Assembly (NCBI RefSeq): GCF_002102185.1
Contig: NZ_LQOW01000003.1
Location: 1 to 64,000 of the forward strand
Length of the DNA stretch: 64,000 nt
Direction: 5' to 3'
Source: Mycobacterium fragae
Lineage (GTDB): Bacteria; Actinomycetota; Actinomycetes; Mycobacteriales; Mycobacteriaceae
Each line of letters begins with the position of its first letter. Position 1 is the stretch's first letter. The notes beneath the pieces are model-generated. The model made no database searches. It had not been told where the DNA came from and was given only the letters and a program-made list of their open reading frames with translations. This document shows, piece by piece, positions 27,621 through 39,017 of this stretch. Made by a program: the position numbers and the translations under genes.

Positions 27621-28673
27621 ATGACCGCACCGAGCAAGGTACCCAGCCTTCCCCGTGATGATCTCCGCGCCATAAAGGCGCTCCGAGCACGCAGGTTTCC
27701 GGTCAGCGACGGCACCCCCGTCGAGGTCGTCGAAAGTGGTCCCAGCATCCCCGCCAGATTGTTGTCGCTGGCGTCGTGGCTGACGATCAGGCCGGCTCTG
27801 GCGGTTGGCAGCTACGTCCCCCGCATGCCTTGGCCGTTTGGCCTCATCGACTTCGCGTCGCGGGTGTTGCTGCCCGCTCCGGGAACCATCCGCAAAACGG
27901 TCGAGCTGCCCAACGCGACCGCACAGCTGGTGCGCGCCCCGGGGGTGCTGCCGGCCGATGGCAAGCGCCGCATCGTTCTCTATCTGCACGGCGGCGCTTT
28001 TTTGACTTGTGGAGTGCACTCGCACAGCCGGGTTGTCAACGCCATCTCGCGATTCGGCGACGCGCCCGTCCTCGTCGTCAACTACCGGCTGATCCCCAAG
28101 CACTCGGTCGGCATGGCGCTGGATGACTGTCACGACGCCTACCGCTGGTTGCGGCTGCGCGGTTACGAGCCGGAGCAGATCGTCTTGGCCGGTGACTCCG
28201 CGGGCGGCTACCTCGCGCTGGCGTTGGCGCAGCGGTTGCAGGAAGACGGCGAGGAGCCCGCAGCCATGGTGGCCATCTCACCGTTGATGCAGCTGGCCAA
28301 GGAGCCCAAACAATCACATCCCAACATCAAGACCGACGCGATGTTTCCTGCCAAGGCATTCGACGCATTGGTCGCGCTGGTTGCCAGCGCCGCCGCCAAG
28401 CACATCGTCGACGGCAAGCCAGAAGAGCTCTATGAGCCGCTCGACCATGTCGAGCTTGGGCTGCCGCGGACATTGATTCACGTCTCCGGGTCTGAAGTGT
28501 TGTTGCACGACGCGCAGTTGGCTGCCGCCAGGCTGGCAGCCGCCGGTGTGCCGGCCGAGGTGCGGATCTGGCCCGGCCAGATCCATGACTTCCAGCTCGC
28601 CGCACCGATCGTGCCGGAAGCGACGCGGTCACTGCGGCAGATCGGCGAGTACATCCGCGAGGCCACCGGGTGA
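27621..28673 (+). CDS. lipU: Lipase/esterase LipU, hormone-sensitive-lipase family
   Basis: 350 residues from ATG 27621, which has AGGAAG 8 bases upstream; GTG codons at 27612 and 27615 are alternatives. HGG at 123-125 and Ser193 in GDSAGG define the HSL family, and the His is in QIHDF near the C-terminus. M. tuberculosis LipU is annotated shorter (297), from a later start. It presumably hydrolyses medium- or short-chain esters. The upstream 237-base gap is divergent from the GDSL gene and locally AT-rich around 27460-27510. The cbs gene follows after 35 bases. Confidence 0.88.
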   Translation: MTAPSKVPSLPRDDLRAIKALRARRFPVSDGTPVEVVESGPSIPARLLSLASWLTIRPALAVGSYVPRMPWPFGLIDFASRVLLPAPGTIRKTVELPNATAQLVRAPGVLPADGKRRIVLYLHGGAFLTCGVHSHSRVVNAISRFGDAPVLVVNYRLIPKHSVGMALDDCHDAYRWLRLRGYEPEQIVLAGDSAGGYLALALAQRLQEDGEEPAAMVAISPLMQLAKEPKQSHPNIKTDAMFPAKAFDALVALVASAAAKHIVDGKPEELYEPLDHVELGLPRTLIHVSGSEVLLHDAQLAAARLAAAGVPAEVRIWPGQIHDFQLAAPIVPEATRSLRQIGEYIREATG

Positions 28674-28708
28674 GGCGCAGCGGCTGATCACCTGAGACGA
28701 TGTGGGGC

Positions 28709-30103
28709 ATGCGGATTGCCCGGCACATCAGCGAACTCATCGGCAATACCCCGCTGGTTCAGCTGAACTCGGTTGTTCCGCCGGGATCGGGCCAGGTTGT
28801 CGCCAAGGTCGAATACCTCAATCCGGGTTTGAGCAGCAAGGATCGGATTGCCGCGAAGATGATCGACGCCGCCGAGGCCAGCGGGGAGCTCCAGCCGGGC
28901 GGCACCATTGTCGAGCCCACCTCGGGGAATACCGGTGTCGGGTTGGCGCTGGTCGCGCAGCCGCGCGGCTACCGGTGCGTGTTCGTCTGCCCCGACAAGG
29001 TCAGCGAGGACAAGCAGAACGTGTTGCGTGCATACGGCGCCGAGGTCGTGGTGTGCCCGACAGCGGTGCCGCCGGAGCATCCTGACAGCTACTACAGCGT
29101 CTCCGATAGGCTGGTCGCCGAGATCGACGGCGCCTGGAAGCCCGACCAGTACTCCAATCCGGAGGGGCCGGCGAGCCACTACGAAACCACCGGCCCGGAG
29201 ATCTGGGCCGACACCGACGGCCAGGTCACCCATTTCGTCGCCGGCATCGGCACCGGCGGGACGATCACAGGCGCGGGCCGCTACCTCAAGGAGGTCTCCG
29301 GCGGGCGAGTGCGCATCGTCGGCGCCGACCCGGAAGGGTCGGTGTACTCCGGCGGCAGTGGCCGGCCTTACCTCGTCGAAGGTGTCGGCGAGGACTTTTG
29401 GCCGGCGGCCTACGACCGGAACGTGCCCGACGAGGTCATCGCGGTGTCGGACGCCGATTCGTTCAACATGACTCGGCGGCTGGCCCGCGAGGAGGCCATG
29501 CTGGTCGGCGGGTCCTGCGGAATGGCGGTGGTGGCCGCGCTGAAGGTTGCCGAGGAGGCGGGCCCGGATGCGTTGATCGTGGTCCTGTTGCCCGATGGCG
29601 GCCGCGGCTACATGTCAAAGATCTTCAACGACGCCTGGATGTCGTCCTATGGATTCCTGCGCAGCAGGCTGGACGGCAGAATCGAGCAGCCGACGGTCGG
29701 CGATGTGCTGCGCGGGAAATCCGGTGTGCTGCCTGATCTCGTGCATACCCACCCATCGGAGACCGTGCGCGACGCGATCGGCATCCTGCGTGAGTACGGG
29801 GTATCCCAGATGCCCGTCGTCGGCGCCGAGCCGCCGGTGATGGCCGGCGAGGTCGCGGGCAGCGTGTCCGAGCGTGAACTGCTGTCCGCCGTCTTCGAGG
29901 GCCGTGCCAAGCTGGCCGACGCCGTGGGGCTGCACATGAGTCCGGCGCTGCCGATGATCGGAGCCGGCGAGCCGATCGGCTCGCTGGCAAAAGCACTGCG
30001 GGACTTGGACGCTGTGATGGTCGTCGAGGAAGGCAAACCGGTCGGGGTTATCACCCGCTACGACTTGTTGGGTTTTCTGTCCGAAGGTCCGCGACGCAAG
30101 TAA
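28709..30103 (+). CDS. cbs: Cystathionine beta-synthase
   Basis: 464 residues, identical in length to M. tuberculosis Cbs (Rv1077) and closely similar in recalled sequence. It condenses serine (or O-acetylserine) with homocysteine using PLP. Lys44 in SSKD binds PLP, TSGNTG is the phosphate/substrate loop, and GTGGTI is the second PLP-phosphate loop. Residues about 335-460 form two CBS domains. An ATG three codons upstream (28700) is also in frame but the MRIARHI start is conserved. It begins a cbs-pra-metB unit. Confidence 0.95.
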   Translation: MRIARHISELIGNTPLVQLNSVVPPGSGQVVAKVEYLNPGLSSKDRIAAKMIDAAEASGELQPGGTIVEPTSGNTGVGLALVAQPRGYRCVFVCPDKVSEDKQNVLRAYGAEVVVCPTAVPPEHPDSYYSVSDRLVAEIDGAWKPDQYSNPEGPASHYETTGPEIWADTDGQVTHFVAGIGTGGTITGAGRYLKEVSGGRVRIVGADPEGSVYSGGSGRPYLVEGVGEDFWPAAYDRNVPDEVIAVSDADSFNMTRRLAREEAMLVGGSCGMAVVAALKVAEEAGPDALIVVLLPDGGRGYMSKIFNDAWMSSYGFLRSRLDGRIEQPTVGDVLRGKSGVLPDLVHTHPSETVRDAIGILREYGVSQMPVVGAEPPVMAGEVAGSVSERELLSAVFEGRAKLADAVGLHMSPALPMIGAGEPIGSLAKALRDLDAVMVVEEGKPVGVITRYDLLGFLSEGPRRK

Positions 30104-30116
30104 GGGAAAGGCGTTC

Positions 30117-30758
30117 ATGACCGACCAACCGTCCCCGCCGCCGGGTGAGGCAGCCCCGCCGTCATCGGCTCCGCCACCGCCGCCGCCCGGAGGTGCATAC
30201 CCACCGCCGCCCCCGTCCGCGGGCGGCTATGCGCCGCCGCCGCCAGGGCCGGCGATCCGCGGCCTGCCGCGGGAGGCCTACACGTCGTGGTTGACCCGGG
30301 TCGGGGCGTTCATCATCGACTCCATCCCCTACGTCATCATCATCGGCAGCGGTTTGCTGATCCTGCAGAGCACTTACGAGTCCGCATGCCTCGTCGAAAC
30401 GATGTCCTACGGGGCGGTCGAAGTCTGCGACGCCGGATACTCGACGCTGGGTTGGACGGTGTTCTGGCTGGCGGTGTTGGCGGGATTGGGGTATCTGGTG
30501 TGGAACTACGGCTACCGGCAAGGCGCCACCGGTTCGAGCATCGGCAAATCGCTGCTGAAGTTCAAAGTCGTCAGCGAGACCACCGGGCAGCCAATCGGTT
30601 TCGGAATGTCGGTGCTGCGCCAGATCGCCCACGTCGTCGACACCCTCACCTTCTACATCGGTTATCTGTTTCCGCTGTGGGATGCCAAGCGCCAAACGTT
30701 GGCCGACAAGATCATGTCGACGGTTTGCCTGCCGCTGCAGCCCGTTGATCGCTCATGA
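30117..30758 (+). CDS. pra: Proline-rich antigen homologue Pra, RDD-domain membrane protein
   Basis: 213 residues. The first 55 are a Pro/Gly-rich cytosolic tail (PPPPPPGGAYPPPP type), followed by an RDD domain with three to four membrane helices: YTSWLTRVGAFIIDSIPYVI, then WTVFWLAVLAGLGYLVW, and GKSLLKFKVVSETTGQP. Two Cys lie in the first extracytoplasmic loop. Recalled M. tuberculosis length is 240; the difference is in the repeat-rich N-terminus. Its stop overlaps the metB start (ATGA). A role linked to sulfur amino acids is suggested only by position. Confidence 0.88.
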   Translation: MTDQPSPPPGEAAPPSSAPPPPPPGGAYPPPPPSAGGYAPPPPGPAIRGLPREAYTSWLTRVGAFIIDSIPYVIIIGSGLLILQSTYESACLVETMSYGAVEVCDAGYSTLGWTVFWLAVLAGLGYLVWNYGYRQGATGSSIGKSLLKFKVVSETTGQPIGFGMSVLRQIAHVVDTLTFYIGYLFPLWDAKRQTLADKIMSTVCLPLQPVDRS

Positions 30759-31915
30759 GCGAGCAGCGCCGCGCCGGACTCGCTACCAAGGCCATCCACG
30801 CCGGTTTCCACACCGACCCGGCGACCGGAGCGGTCAATCCGCCGATCTACACGACCAGCACCTTCGCTCAGGACGGCGTCGGCAAGTTGCGCGCGGGATT
30901 CGAATATTCGCGCTCCGGCAACCCGACTCGGGCGGCGCTGGAGGCGTCGCTGGCCGCCGTCGAGGACGGCAGGTTCGGCCGTGCGTTCAGCTCCGGCATG
31001 GCCGCCACCGACTGTGCGCTGCGCGCGCTGCTGCGTCCCGGTGACCATGTGGTCATTCCCAACGACGCCTACGGTGGCACGTTTCGGCTGATCGACAAGG
31101 TGTTCACCGAGTGGGGCGTCGAGTACACGCCGGTTGCGCTGTCCGATCTCGACGCGGTCCGCGCGGCGCTCACCCCGCGCACGCGGTTGATCTGGGTGGA
31201 GACGCCCACCAACCCGCTGCTCTCGATCGCCGATATCGCGGCGCTCGCCGGGCTGGGTGTCGAACGCTCGGCGAAAGTGCTGGTGGACAACACATTTGCG
31301 TCACCCGCGCTGCAGCAGCCGTTGACGCTCGGCGCCGATATCGTGCTGCACTCGACCACCAAATACATCGGCGGGCACTCCGATGTGGTGGGCGGAGCGC
31401 TTGTCACAAACGACGAGGAGTTGGACGCCGCGTTCGCGTTCCTGCAGAACGGTGCCGGCGCGGTGCCGGGGCCGTTCGATGCCTATCTGACCCTGCGGGG
31501 CCTGAAGACGTTGGTGCTGCGGATGCAGCGACACAGCGAAAACGCCGCCGCCGTAGCGGAATTCCTTGCCGGGCACGCAGCGGTGAGCGCCGTGCTGTAT
31601 CCGGGATTGCCGAGCCATCCTGGCCATCAGGTCGCCGCGCGGCAGATGCGGGATTTCGGTGGCATGGTGTCGGTGCGGATGCGCGGCGGCCGGAGCGCGG
31701 CCGAGGCGCTGTGCGCCAACACGTCGGTGTTCATCCTCGCCGAGTCGCTGGGCGGGGTGGAGTCGCTGATCGAGCATCCGGGCGCGATGACCCACGCATC
31801 GACCGCCGGTTCCCAGTTGGAGGTTCCCGACGATCTGGTGCGGTTGTCGGTCGGCATCGAGGACGTCGCCGACCTGCTTGCCGACTTGGATCAGGCGCTG
31901 GCTCAGCTTCGCTGA
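30755..31915 (+). CDS. metB: Cystathionine gamma-synthase MetB
   Basis: 386 residues. A fold-type I PLP enzyme: Lys203 in STTKYIGGHSD binds PLP, YSRSGNPTR (51-59) and the SSGMAA loop bind phosphate. It joins cysteine and an O-acyl-homoserine into cystathionine; with cbs upstream it completes transsulfuration in both directions. Overlaps pra by four bases. Its 3' end overlaps the convergent GPP34 gene by 13 bases. Matches Rv1079 (388). Confidence 0.94.
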   Translation: MSEQRRAGLATKAIHAGFHTDPATGAVNPPIYTTSTFAQDGVGKLRAGFEYSRSGNPTRAALEASLAAVEDGRFGRAFSSGMAATDCALRALLRPGDHVVIPNDAYGGTFRLIDKVFTEWGVEYTPVALSDLDAVRAALTPRTRLIWVETPTNPLLSIADIAALAGLGVERSAKVLVDNTFASPALQQPLTLGADIVLHSTTKYIGGHSDVVGGALVTNDEELDAAFAFLQNGAGAVPGPFDAYLTLRGLKTLVLRMQRHSENAAAVAEFLAGHAAVSAVLYPGLPSHPGHQVAARQMRDFGGMVSVRMRGGRSAAEALCANTSVFILAESLGGVESLIEHPGAMTHASTAGSQLEVPDDLVRLSVGIEDVADLLADLDQALAQLR

Positions 31916-32577
31916 GACTGCAACGCCTGACGGATGGCCGCGGTCGTCACGGCCAGATTGACCTCGGCGAGTCCGGGTTCGGACTCACTCACCCAACCGG
32001 CGCTGGCGATGTCACCGGCGCGGCTGTGTACCCAATCCCAGCCCCGCTCGTTGAGGCTCAGTATTGCGCCCAGCCCGTCGATAGTGTGTAGCAGCGAAAC
32101 GATGCTCGCCGTCGTAGGGTCGGGGCTGCGGTGATCGAACAGCGTGGCCATCAGCGCCGCGCGAGCAGCGTTCACCCGGGTGCGGTCGACCAACGGCCAG
32201 GCCTGCGCTCGCCGGAATCCTTTGCCCTGCAAGCGAACCTGCTGTATCTGACCGTCCTGCTCGAGCTGCCGCAGCACAGTCGCCGGAATATCGCGCCGCA
32301 GCTTGGCGATCGCGGCCGCTGGGCTGATGGGACGACGCGAGAGCAGCTCCAAGGCCGGCGCCAACACCGGGTCGGCCGGATCCGGTCCGTTGAGCACAAT
32401 CAGCAGTCCGGACTGCACCGGCTCGCGCTCCACCGCCGGACGGATGCGACAGGCATACGCCAGATCGAGCAGAGCGGCCGCGGTGAGGACGCGTTCGCGG
32501 CGAGCCCGGTCCAGCCCCGGCTGCGCTGACGCATTGTCGAGCAGCAGCAGAAGTAAATCCTCGGCGATGCGCGCCAC
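31903..32577 (-). CDS. GPP34/GOLPH3-family protein
   Basis: 224 residues. The start ARIAEDLLLLLLDNASAQPG and the LTAAALLDLAYACRI block are characteristic of the GPP34 (Golgi phosphoprotein 3) family, common in actinobacteria, where it is thought to bind phosphoinositides or membranes. LRQLEQDGQIQQVRLQGKG corresponds to the family's core strand. No membrane segment. The gene overlaps metB tail-to-tail by 13 bases. I recall no orthologue between metB and greA in M. tuberculosis. Confidence 0.78.
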   Translation of the reverse strand: MARIAEDLLLLLLDNASAQPGLDRARRERVLTAAALLDLAYACRIRPAVEREPVQSGLLIVLNGPDPADPVLAPALELLSRRPISPAAAIAKLRRDIPATVLRQLEQDGQIQQVRLQGKGFRRAQAWPLVDRTRVNAARAALMATLFDHRSPDPTTASIVSLLHTIDGLGAILSLNERGWDWVHSRAGDIASAGWVSESEPGLAEVNLAVTTAAIRQALQSQRS

Positions 32578-32619
32578 CAGCGGACTTGATCCCGCCCGGT
32601 TCCCCGACCCGTGCCGTGC

Positions 32620-33111
32620 TCAGGAGTGGTATGGCTCCGCGCTGACCAACGTCACTTCGATGGTGTTGCCGTTGGGCACGGTATAGCTGCGGGTCTCGCC
32701 GACCTTGGCGTCGATCAGGGCCCTGCCCAGCGGTGAGTTCGGCGAGTACACCTCGAGCTTGCCGACGTTGACACCCTCTTGGCGGGTGGCGATCAGGAAG
32801 GTCTCGGTGTCGGTCTTGTCGCCGTTGTAGTAGACCTTCACCACCGAACCGGGCAGCGCCACACCGGACTGCTTGGGAGCTTCGACCTTCGCGTTGGACA
32901 GCAGGTCCTGCAGCTGGCGGATGCGGGCCTCCTGCTGGCCCTGCTCTTCGCGCGCGGCATGGTATCCGCCGTTCTCGCTGAGATCACCCTCCTCACGCCG
33001 GTCGTTGATTTCCGCGGCGATGACGGGACGGTTCGCGATCAACTGGTCGAGCTCGGCCTTGAGTTGGTCATGTGACTCCTGGGTCAACCAGGTCACCTGA
33101 GTGTCCGTCAT
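32620..33111 (-). CDS. greA: Transcription elongation factor GreA
   Basis: 163 residues; the start at 33111 has a strong AAGGAG. The N-terminal coiled coil carries [20 protein letters not shown], with the acidic tip that stimulates RNA polymerase transcript cleavage; the C-terminal FKBP-like domain includes [17 protein letters not shown]. Nearly identical to M. tuberculosis GreA (164), with one residue fewer after NAKV. A longer upstream frame to 33261 is not used. Confidence 0.95.
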   Translation of the reverse strand: MTDTQVTWLTQESHDQLKAELDQLIANRPVIAAEINDRREEGDLSENGGYHAAREEQGQQEARIRQLQDLLSNAKVEAPKQSGVALPGSVVKVYYNGDKTDTETFLIATRQEGVNVGKLEVYSPNSPLGRALIDAKVGETRSYTVPNGNTIEVTLVSAEPYHS

Positions 33112-33258
33112 CTCGTCGTGCTCCTTGTTGTCGGTTTCGCGGCATGCGCCTCGGCGTTTTCGCTGTCTTGCTGCCGGGCGGTTCCACCGCGTGTACTGCC
33201 GACCCCAGTAGTCGGGCGGAACCCCTGAGCGGCGCGTATGGCCGCTAATGCAGCAATA

Positions 33259-33280
33259 CACGGTCCCAGCAGGAACCGTG
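33259..33280 (-). other. Hairpin between the DUF4307 gene and greA
   Basis: CACGGTCCC-AGCA-GGAACCGTG on the plus strand. The minus-strand RNA would form a 9-base stem with one G-U pair and a four-base loop, 148 bases upstream of greA and 89 bases after the DUF4307 gene. No U-tract follows, so it may be a greA leader structure rather than a terminator. Confidence 0.5.
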
Positions 33281-33289
33281 CATCCAAAT

Positions 33290-33295
33290 AGGATA
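33290..33295 (-). promoter_or_regulatory. Candidate -10 box upstream of greA
   Basis: On the minus strand TATCCT is preceded, after a 17-base spacer, by TTCGGC, a weak -35. Transcription would begin close to the hairpin at 33259-33280. Confidence 0.3.
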
Positions 33296-33368
33296 CCACC
33301 GTCCGCGCAGGCGCCGAACTCATTTTCGCAGCTGGGCGTTAATTACAGGCTGCGCAAACCCTATGCGG

Positions 33369-33803
33369 TCAGGGCGCGCGCAGGTAACCGGGCACGTCGG
33401 TGCCGCAGCCGTAAACATCTCCCAGCACCGCCGGTTTCGAGGATTTCACGATCGTCGTCACCTGGACGGTCGCCTGTGACGCAGGGGGAACCAGCACCTC
33501 GCGTCGACCGGTTTCGCTGCCGTCTTTCGAGCGGACGCGCACGATGCAGTCGACCGGACGCGACGGGTCCGACCGGGTCACGCTGATCGTCACCGACACC
33601 GTATGGTCGTCGATCAGCCGATAGCCGGCCAGCTTGCCCTCGACGTCGCTGCTGCCCAGCCGCCGGTATCCGATGACGGCGACCACGACGCCGACGGCGA
33701 CGACCAGGACCGCCAACGCGATCGCCACTCGACGCCGCGTCGCCCGCGACAGCCGGGGCCGCCCGTAGCGGGTCGGCGGGGGCCGGATGGACCCTTCGGT
33801 CAT
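33369..33803 (-). CDS. DUF4307 single-pass membrane protein (Rv1081c-like)
   Basis: 144 residues from the ATG at 33803, the same as recalled for Rv1081c; an earlier in-frame start at 33836 is less likely. A basic N-terminus (RPRLSRATRRR) precedes one membrane helix (VAIALAVLVVAVGVVVAVIGY), then an exported domain of about 95 residues with two Cys. Function unknown. It is divergent from mca across 65 bases. Confidence 0.85.
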   Translation of the reverse strand: MTEGSIRPPPTRYGRPRLSRATRRRVAIALAVLVVAVGVVVAVIGYRRLGSSDVEGKLAGYRLIDDHTVSVTISVTRSDPSRPVDCIVRVRSKDGSETGRREVLVPPASQATVQVTTIVKSSKPAVLGDVYGCGTDVPGYLRAP

Positions 33804-33868
33804 GGAACTATTAGAACTGGAACTATCGGGCCACACGCCCGGTCGACAAGCACACGGACAGGGAGCAG

Positions 33869-34741
33869 GTGAGCGAACTGCGGTTGATGGCGGTGCACGC
33901 CCATCCCGACGACGAGTCCAGCAAGGGCGCTGCCACCCTCGCCCGTTACGCCGACGAGGGCCACCGCGTGCTGGTGGTCACGCTGACCGGTGGCGAACGC
34001 GGCGAGATTCTCAACCCCGCGATGGACTTGCCGGAAGTGCACGGGCGCATCGCAGACATCCGCCGCGACGAGATGGCGAAGGCGGCCAAGATCCTCGGGG
34101 TTGAGCACACCTGGTTGGGCTTCGTCGACTCCGGCCTGCCCAAGGGCGATCTGCCACCGCCGCTGCCGGATGGCTGCTTCGCACTGGTGCCGCTGGAGGT
34201 GTCCGCCGAGGCGCTGGTGCGGGTGGTGCGCGAGTTCCGGCCGCATGTGATGACCACCTACGACGAGCACGGCGGCTATCCGCATCCCGATCATGTTCGC
34301 TGCCACCAGGTTTCGGTGGCGGCCTACGAAGCGGCCGCGGACTATTGCCGCTTTCCCGACGCGGGTGAGCCGTGGGCGGTGTCAAAGCTGTACTACATGC
34401 ACGGCTTTCTGCGCCGGCGGATGCAGGTGCTGCAGGACGAGTTCGCCAGGCACGGTCAGCAAGGGCCGTTCGAGAAATGGTTGCAGTTATGGGACCCCAA
34501 ACATGACGTGTTCCCGCACCGGGTGACCACCCGGGTGGAGTGCTCGGCGTATTTCAGCCGGCGCGACGACGCGCTGCGCGCGCACGCCACCCAGATCGAC
34601 CCCAACGCCGAATTCTTCGCCGCACCGATCGAATGGCAGCAGCGGCTGTGGCCGACCGAGGAGTACGAGCTGGCCCGCTCACGCGTCCCGGTGAGTCTTC
34701 CGGAGACCGACCTGTTCGCCGGAATCGAGCCTGCCCAATGA
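33869..34741 (+). CDS. mca: Mycothiol S-conjugate amidase
   Basis: 290 residues. AHPDDES at 11-17 and YPHPDH carry the zinc-binding His and Asp of the LmbE/MshB fold. Mca cleaves mycothiol conjugates of toxins to mercapturic acids and glucosaminyl inositol. The sequence closely follows M. tuberculosis Mca (288), distinguishing it from MshB. The GTG start has GGGAG 5-9 bases upstream. The stop overlaps the next ATG by 4 bases. Confidence 0.95.
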   Translation: MSELRLMAVHAHPDDESSKGAATLARYADEGHRVLVVTLTGGERGEILNPAMDLPEVHGRIADIRRDEMAKAAKILGVEHTWLGFVDSGLPKGDLPPPLPDGCFALVPLEVSAEALVRVVREFRPHVMTTYDEHGGYPHPDHVRCHQVSVAAYEAAADYCRFPDAGEPWAVSKLYYMHGFLRRRMQVLQDEFARHGQQGPFEKWLQLWDPKHDVFPHRVTTRVECSAYFSRRDDALRAHATQIDPNAEFFAAPIEWQQRLWPTEEYELARSRVPVSLPETDLFAGIEPAQ

Positions 34742-35005
34742 GTCAGATGGTTCTGAACATCGCAATCGCCGTTCTGGCCGACGACGCTCCGCGCAACACC
34801 GGGCCCGACTTCGGCAAGGCCAGCCCGTTCGGGCTGCTGGTCATCGTGCTGCTGATGCTCGGCACGTTCCTGCTGGTGCGGTCGATGAATCGGCAGCTGA
34901 AAAAGGTCCCCGAGTCCTTCGACCCTGACCACCCGGAGCCCGACCAGGCCGCCGACGAGGGCACGGTCGGCCCCGATCTCCCCACGGGCCGCGACGGATC
35001 ACCGC

Positions 35006-35022
<17 letters not shown>
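34738..35022 (+). CDS. Small single-pass membrane protein (Rv1083-like)
   Basis: 94 residues. A short N-terminus, one membrane helix ([17 protein letters not shown]), a basic juxtamembrane segment, then an acidic Pro/Asp/Glu-rich tail of about 40 residues. Matches Rv1083 (88) in order. It is coupled to mca by ATGA, and its 3' end overlaps the next gene by 17 bases. Function unknown. Confidence 0.84.
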
Positions 35023-37000
<1,978 letters not shown>

Positions 37001-37010
37001 CCTGCGTGCC

Positions 37011-37382
37011 ATGCCGAGCGCCGAAGACATCGCCCACACCGTCAACCGCTACATCGGACTGCTTGCCAAGGGCAGCGCGGACGATCTCGTCGAGTTGTAC
37101 GCCGACGACGCCACCGTCGAGGATCCGGTCGGCGGCGAGGTGCACATCGGGCAGCAAGCCATCCGCGGTTTCTACTCCGCTATCGAAGGCGCGGAGCGAG
37201 AATGCGAGCTGGTCTCGCTGCGAATCGCCGGCAACGAGGCTGCCTTCCAGTTCCGGCTGACCGTCAAGGCCGGCGACGGCGGACTGGTGATCGAGCCCAT
37301 CGACGTGATGGCGTTCAACGACGACGGCAAGGTCGCCGCGATGAAGGCCTACTGGGCAGCGGATAACGTCACCCAGCTGTAG
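37011..37382 (+). CDS. Ketosteroid-isomerase-like protein with intact catalytic residues
   Basis: 123 residues in the NTF2/SnoaL fold. Unlike most family members it retains the residues of true delta5-3-ketosteroid isomerases: Tyr14 (NRYIG), Asp38 (DATVEDPVG) and Asp98 (IEPIDVMAF), matching Tyr14, Asp38 and Asp99 of the Comamonas enzyme. That suggests isomerisation of a 3-oxo-delta5-steroid or similar ketone. The ATG lies 11 bases after the DUF255 gene. It is not present between Rv1084 and Rv1085c in M. tuberculosis, from memory. Confidence 0.82.
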   Translation: MPSAEDIAHTVNRYIGLLAKGSADDLVELYADDATVEDPVGGEVHIGQQAIRGFYSAIEGAERECELVSLRIAGNEAAFQFRLTVKAGDGGLVIEPIDVMAFNDDGKVAAMKAYWAADNVTQL

Positions 37383-37392
37383 CGGGTTCCGG

Positions 37393-38133
37393 CTACGCCG
37401 GGTGGCCGACGTAGAACACCGCGAGCCACATGGCGATGTAGTGCAGAATCGCCGCGATCGCGGTGAACGCGTGGAAGAACTCGTGGTACCCGAACGTCCT
37501 AGGCCACGGGTCGGGCCAGCGCAGCCCGTAGAGCAGGCCGCCGAGACTGTAAAGCGCGCCGCCGACGGCCAGCAGCACCATCGCCGCCACGCCGGCGACG
37601 TGGATGATCGTCGGCGCATACCAGACGGCCACCCAGCCCAGCAGCAGATACAGCGGCACGCCCACCCAACGTGGCGCCGTGGGCCAGCACACTTTCAGCA
37701 AAATCCCAGCCAGCGCCCCGCCCCACACGATCCAGAGCACCAGCTTTCCGGTGTTGTGCGGCATGGCCAGCCGCGCGAACGGCGTATAGCTGCCCGCGAT
37801 GAACACGAAGATCATCGAATGGTCGAGCCGCTTCATTCGCGTGCGGGCGATCACCGACTTCCAGTGCACCCGGTGATAGGTAGCGCTGACGGCGAACATC
37901 GCCACCGTGGCCGCCGCATAGATCAGCGTCGCGTGGCCCGCACGCGGCGAATGCACCGCCCACGACACCGACACCAGAGTCGTGCCACAGACGATCGCCA
38001 GCCACGCAGAGTAGAAGTGGATCCACCCGCGCATACGCGGCTTGGTCAGGACCTCGGTGGCGCTTTCGACGACATCCTCGGTGAAGTCCTCGACCGCGGC
38101 GATCGGCCCGGAGTGTTCGGTCTGCTGGCTCAT
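37393..38133 (-). CDS. Hemolysin III/PAQR family membrane protein (Rv1085c-like)
   Basis: 246 residues, starting at the ATG 38131-38133 with a GGGA box. Seven membrane helices; [28 protein letters not shown] and the late [17 protein letters not shown] carry the conserved His/Asp that bind zinc in PAQR receptors. Named hemolysin III by homology; the in vivo role is unknown. Length agrees with Rv1085c (242). Convergent with the KSI-like gene, 10 bases apart. Confidence 0.88.
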   Translation of the reverse strand: MSQQTEHSGPIAAVEDFTEDVVESATEVLTKPRMRGWIHFYSAWLAIVCGTTLVSVSWAVHSPRAGHATLIYAAATVAMFAVSATYHRVHWKSVIARTRMKRLDHSMIFVFIAGSYTPFARLAMPHNTGKLVLWIVWGGALAGILLKVCWPTAPRWVGVPLYLLLGWVAVWYAPTIIHVAGVAAMVLLAVGGALYSLGGLLYGLRWPDPWPRTFGYHEFFHAFTAIAAILHYIAMWLAVFYVGHPA

Positions 38134-38183
38134 GTCCCTTCCCGGGTTGCGGCTGGGTTGCCGGTAACTACTGCGTTCCACAG

Positions 38184-38189
38184 TAATCT
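38184..38189 (+). promoter_or_regulatory. -10 box of a leaderless promoter for Z-FPP synthase
   Basis: TAATCT lies 8 bases before the GTG at 38198; no ribosome binding site is present. Confidence 0.5.
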
Positions 38190-38197
38190 GGATCCCT

Positions 38198-38986
38198 GTG
38201 GAGATCATTCCGCCGCGCCTCAAGGAACCGCTGTATCGGATCTACGAGTTACGGCTGCGGCAGGGCCTGGCAGCATCCAAATCGGCGCTGCCCCGCCACA
38301 TCGCGGTGCTGTGCGACGGCAACCGGCGCTGGGCACGCAGCGCTGGTTACGAGGACGTCAGTTACGGCTACCGGATGGGCGCGGCCAAGATCGCGGAGAT
38401 GCTGCGGTGGTGCCAAGAGGCCGGTATCGAGATGGCCACCGTCTATCTGCTGTCCACCGAGAACCTGCGACGCGACCCCGACGAACTGGCTGCGCTCATC
38501 GAAATCATCACCGACGTCGTCGAAGAGATCTGCGCGCCGGCCAACCGCTGGAGCGTGCGCACTGTCGGCGATCTCGAGCTGATCGGGGAGGAACCCGCGC
38601 GCCGACTGCGTGACGCCGTAGAGGGAACCCCGCCCGACGCCGGCTTTCACGTCAACGTCGCGGTCGCCTATGGCGGCCGCCAGGAGATCGCCGACGCCGT
38701 TCGCGCGCTGTTGAGCAAGGAACTCGCCAACGGCGCCACCGCGGAGGAGCTCGTCGACGCGGTCACCGTCGACGCCATCTCCGAGAACCTGTACACCTCC
38801 GGGCAGCCCGACCCCGACCTGGTCATCCGGACGTCGGGCGAGCAGCGACTGTCCGGTTTCCTGTTGTGGCAGAGCGCCTACTCGGAGATGTGGTTCACCG
38901 AAGCGCACTGGCCCGCTTTCCGCCGGGTGGACTTCCTGCGCGCGTTGCGCGATTACAGCTTGCGCCACCGCCGTTACGGCATGTAA
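38198..38986 (+). CDS. (2Z,6E)-farnesyl diphosphate synthase
   Basis: 262 residues, a cis-prenyltransferase. [14 protein letters not shown] holds the pyrophosphate-binding Asp and Asn, [13 protein letters not shown] and [19 protein letters not shown] are the other conserved regions. Near-identity with Rv1086 (258) in recalled sequence identifies the short-chain enzyme that adds one isoprene to geranyl diphosphate to give omega,E,Z-FPP for decaprenyl phosphate, the arabinan and peptidoglycan carrier lipid. Divergent from hemolysin III. No PE_PGRS gene follows, unlike M. tuberculosis. Confidence 0.93.
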   Translation: MEIIPPRLKEPLYRIYELRLRQGLAASKSALPRHIAVLCDGNRRWARSAGYEDVSYGYRMGAAKIAEMLRWCQEAGIEMATVYLLSTENLRRDPDELAALIEIITDVVEEICAPANRWSVRTVGDLELIGEEPARRLRDAVEGTPPDAGFHVNVAVAYGGRQEIADAVRALLSKELANGATAEELVDAVTVDAISENLYTSGQPDPDLVIRTSGEQRLSGFLLWQSAYSEMWFTEAHWPAFRRVDFLRALRDYSLRHRRYGM

Positions 38987-39017
38987 ATCGGCTCACGGCG
39001 CATGTCACACTTGAGAC

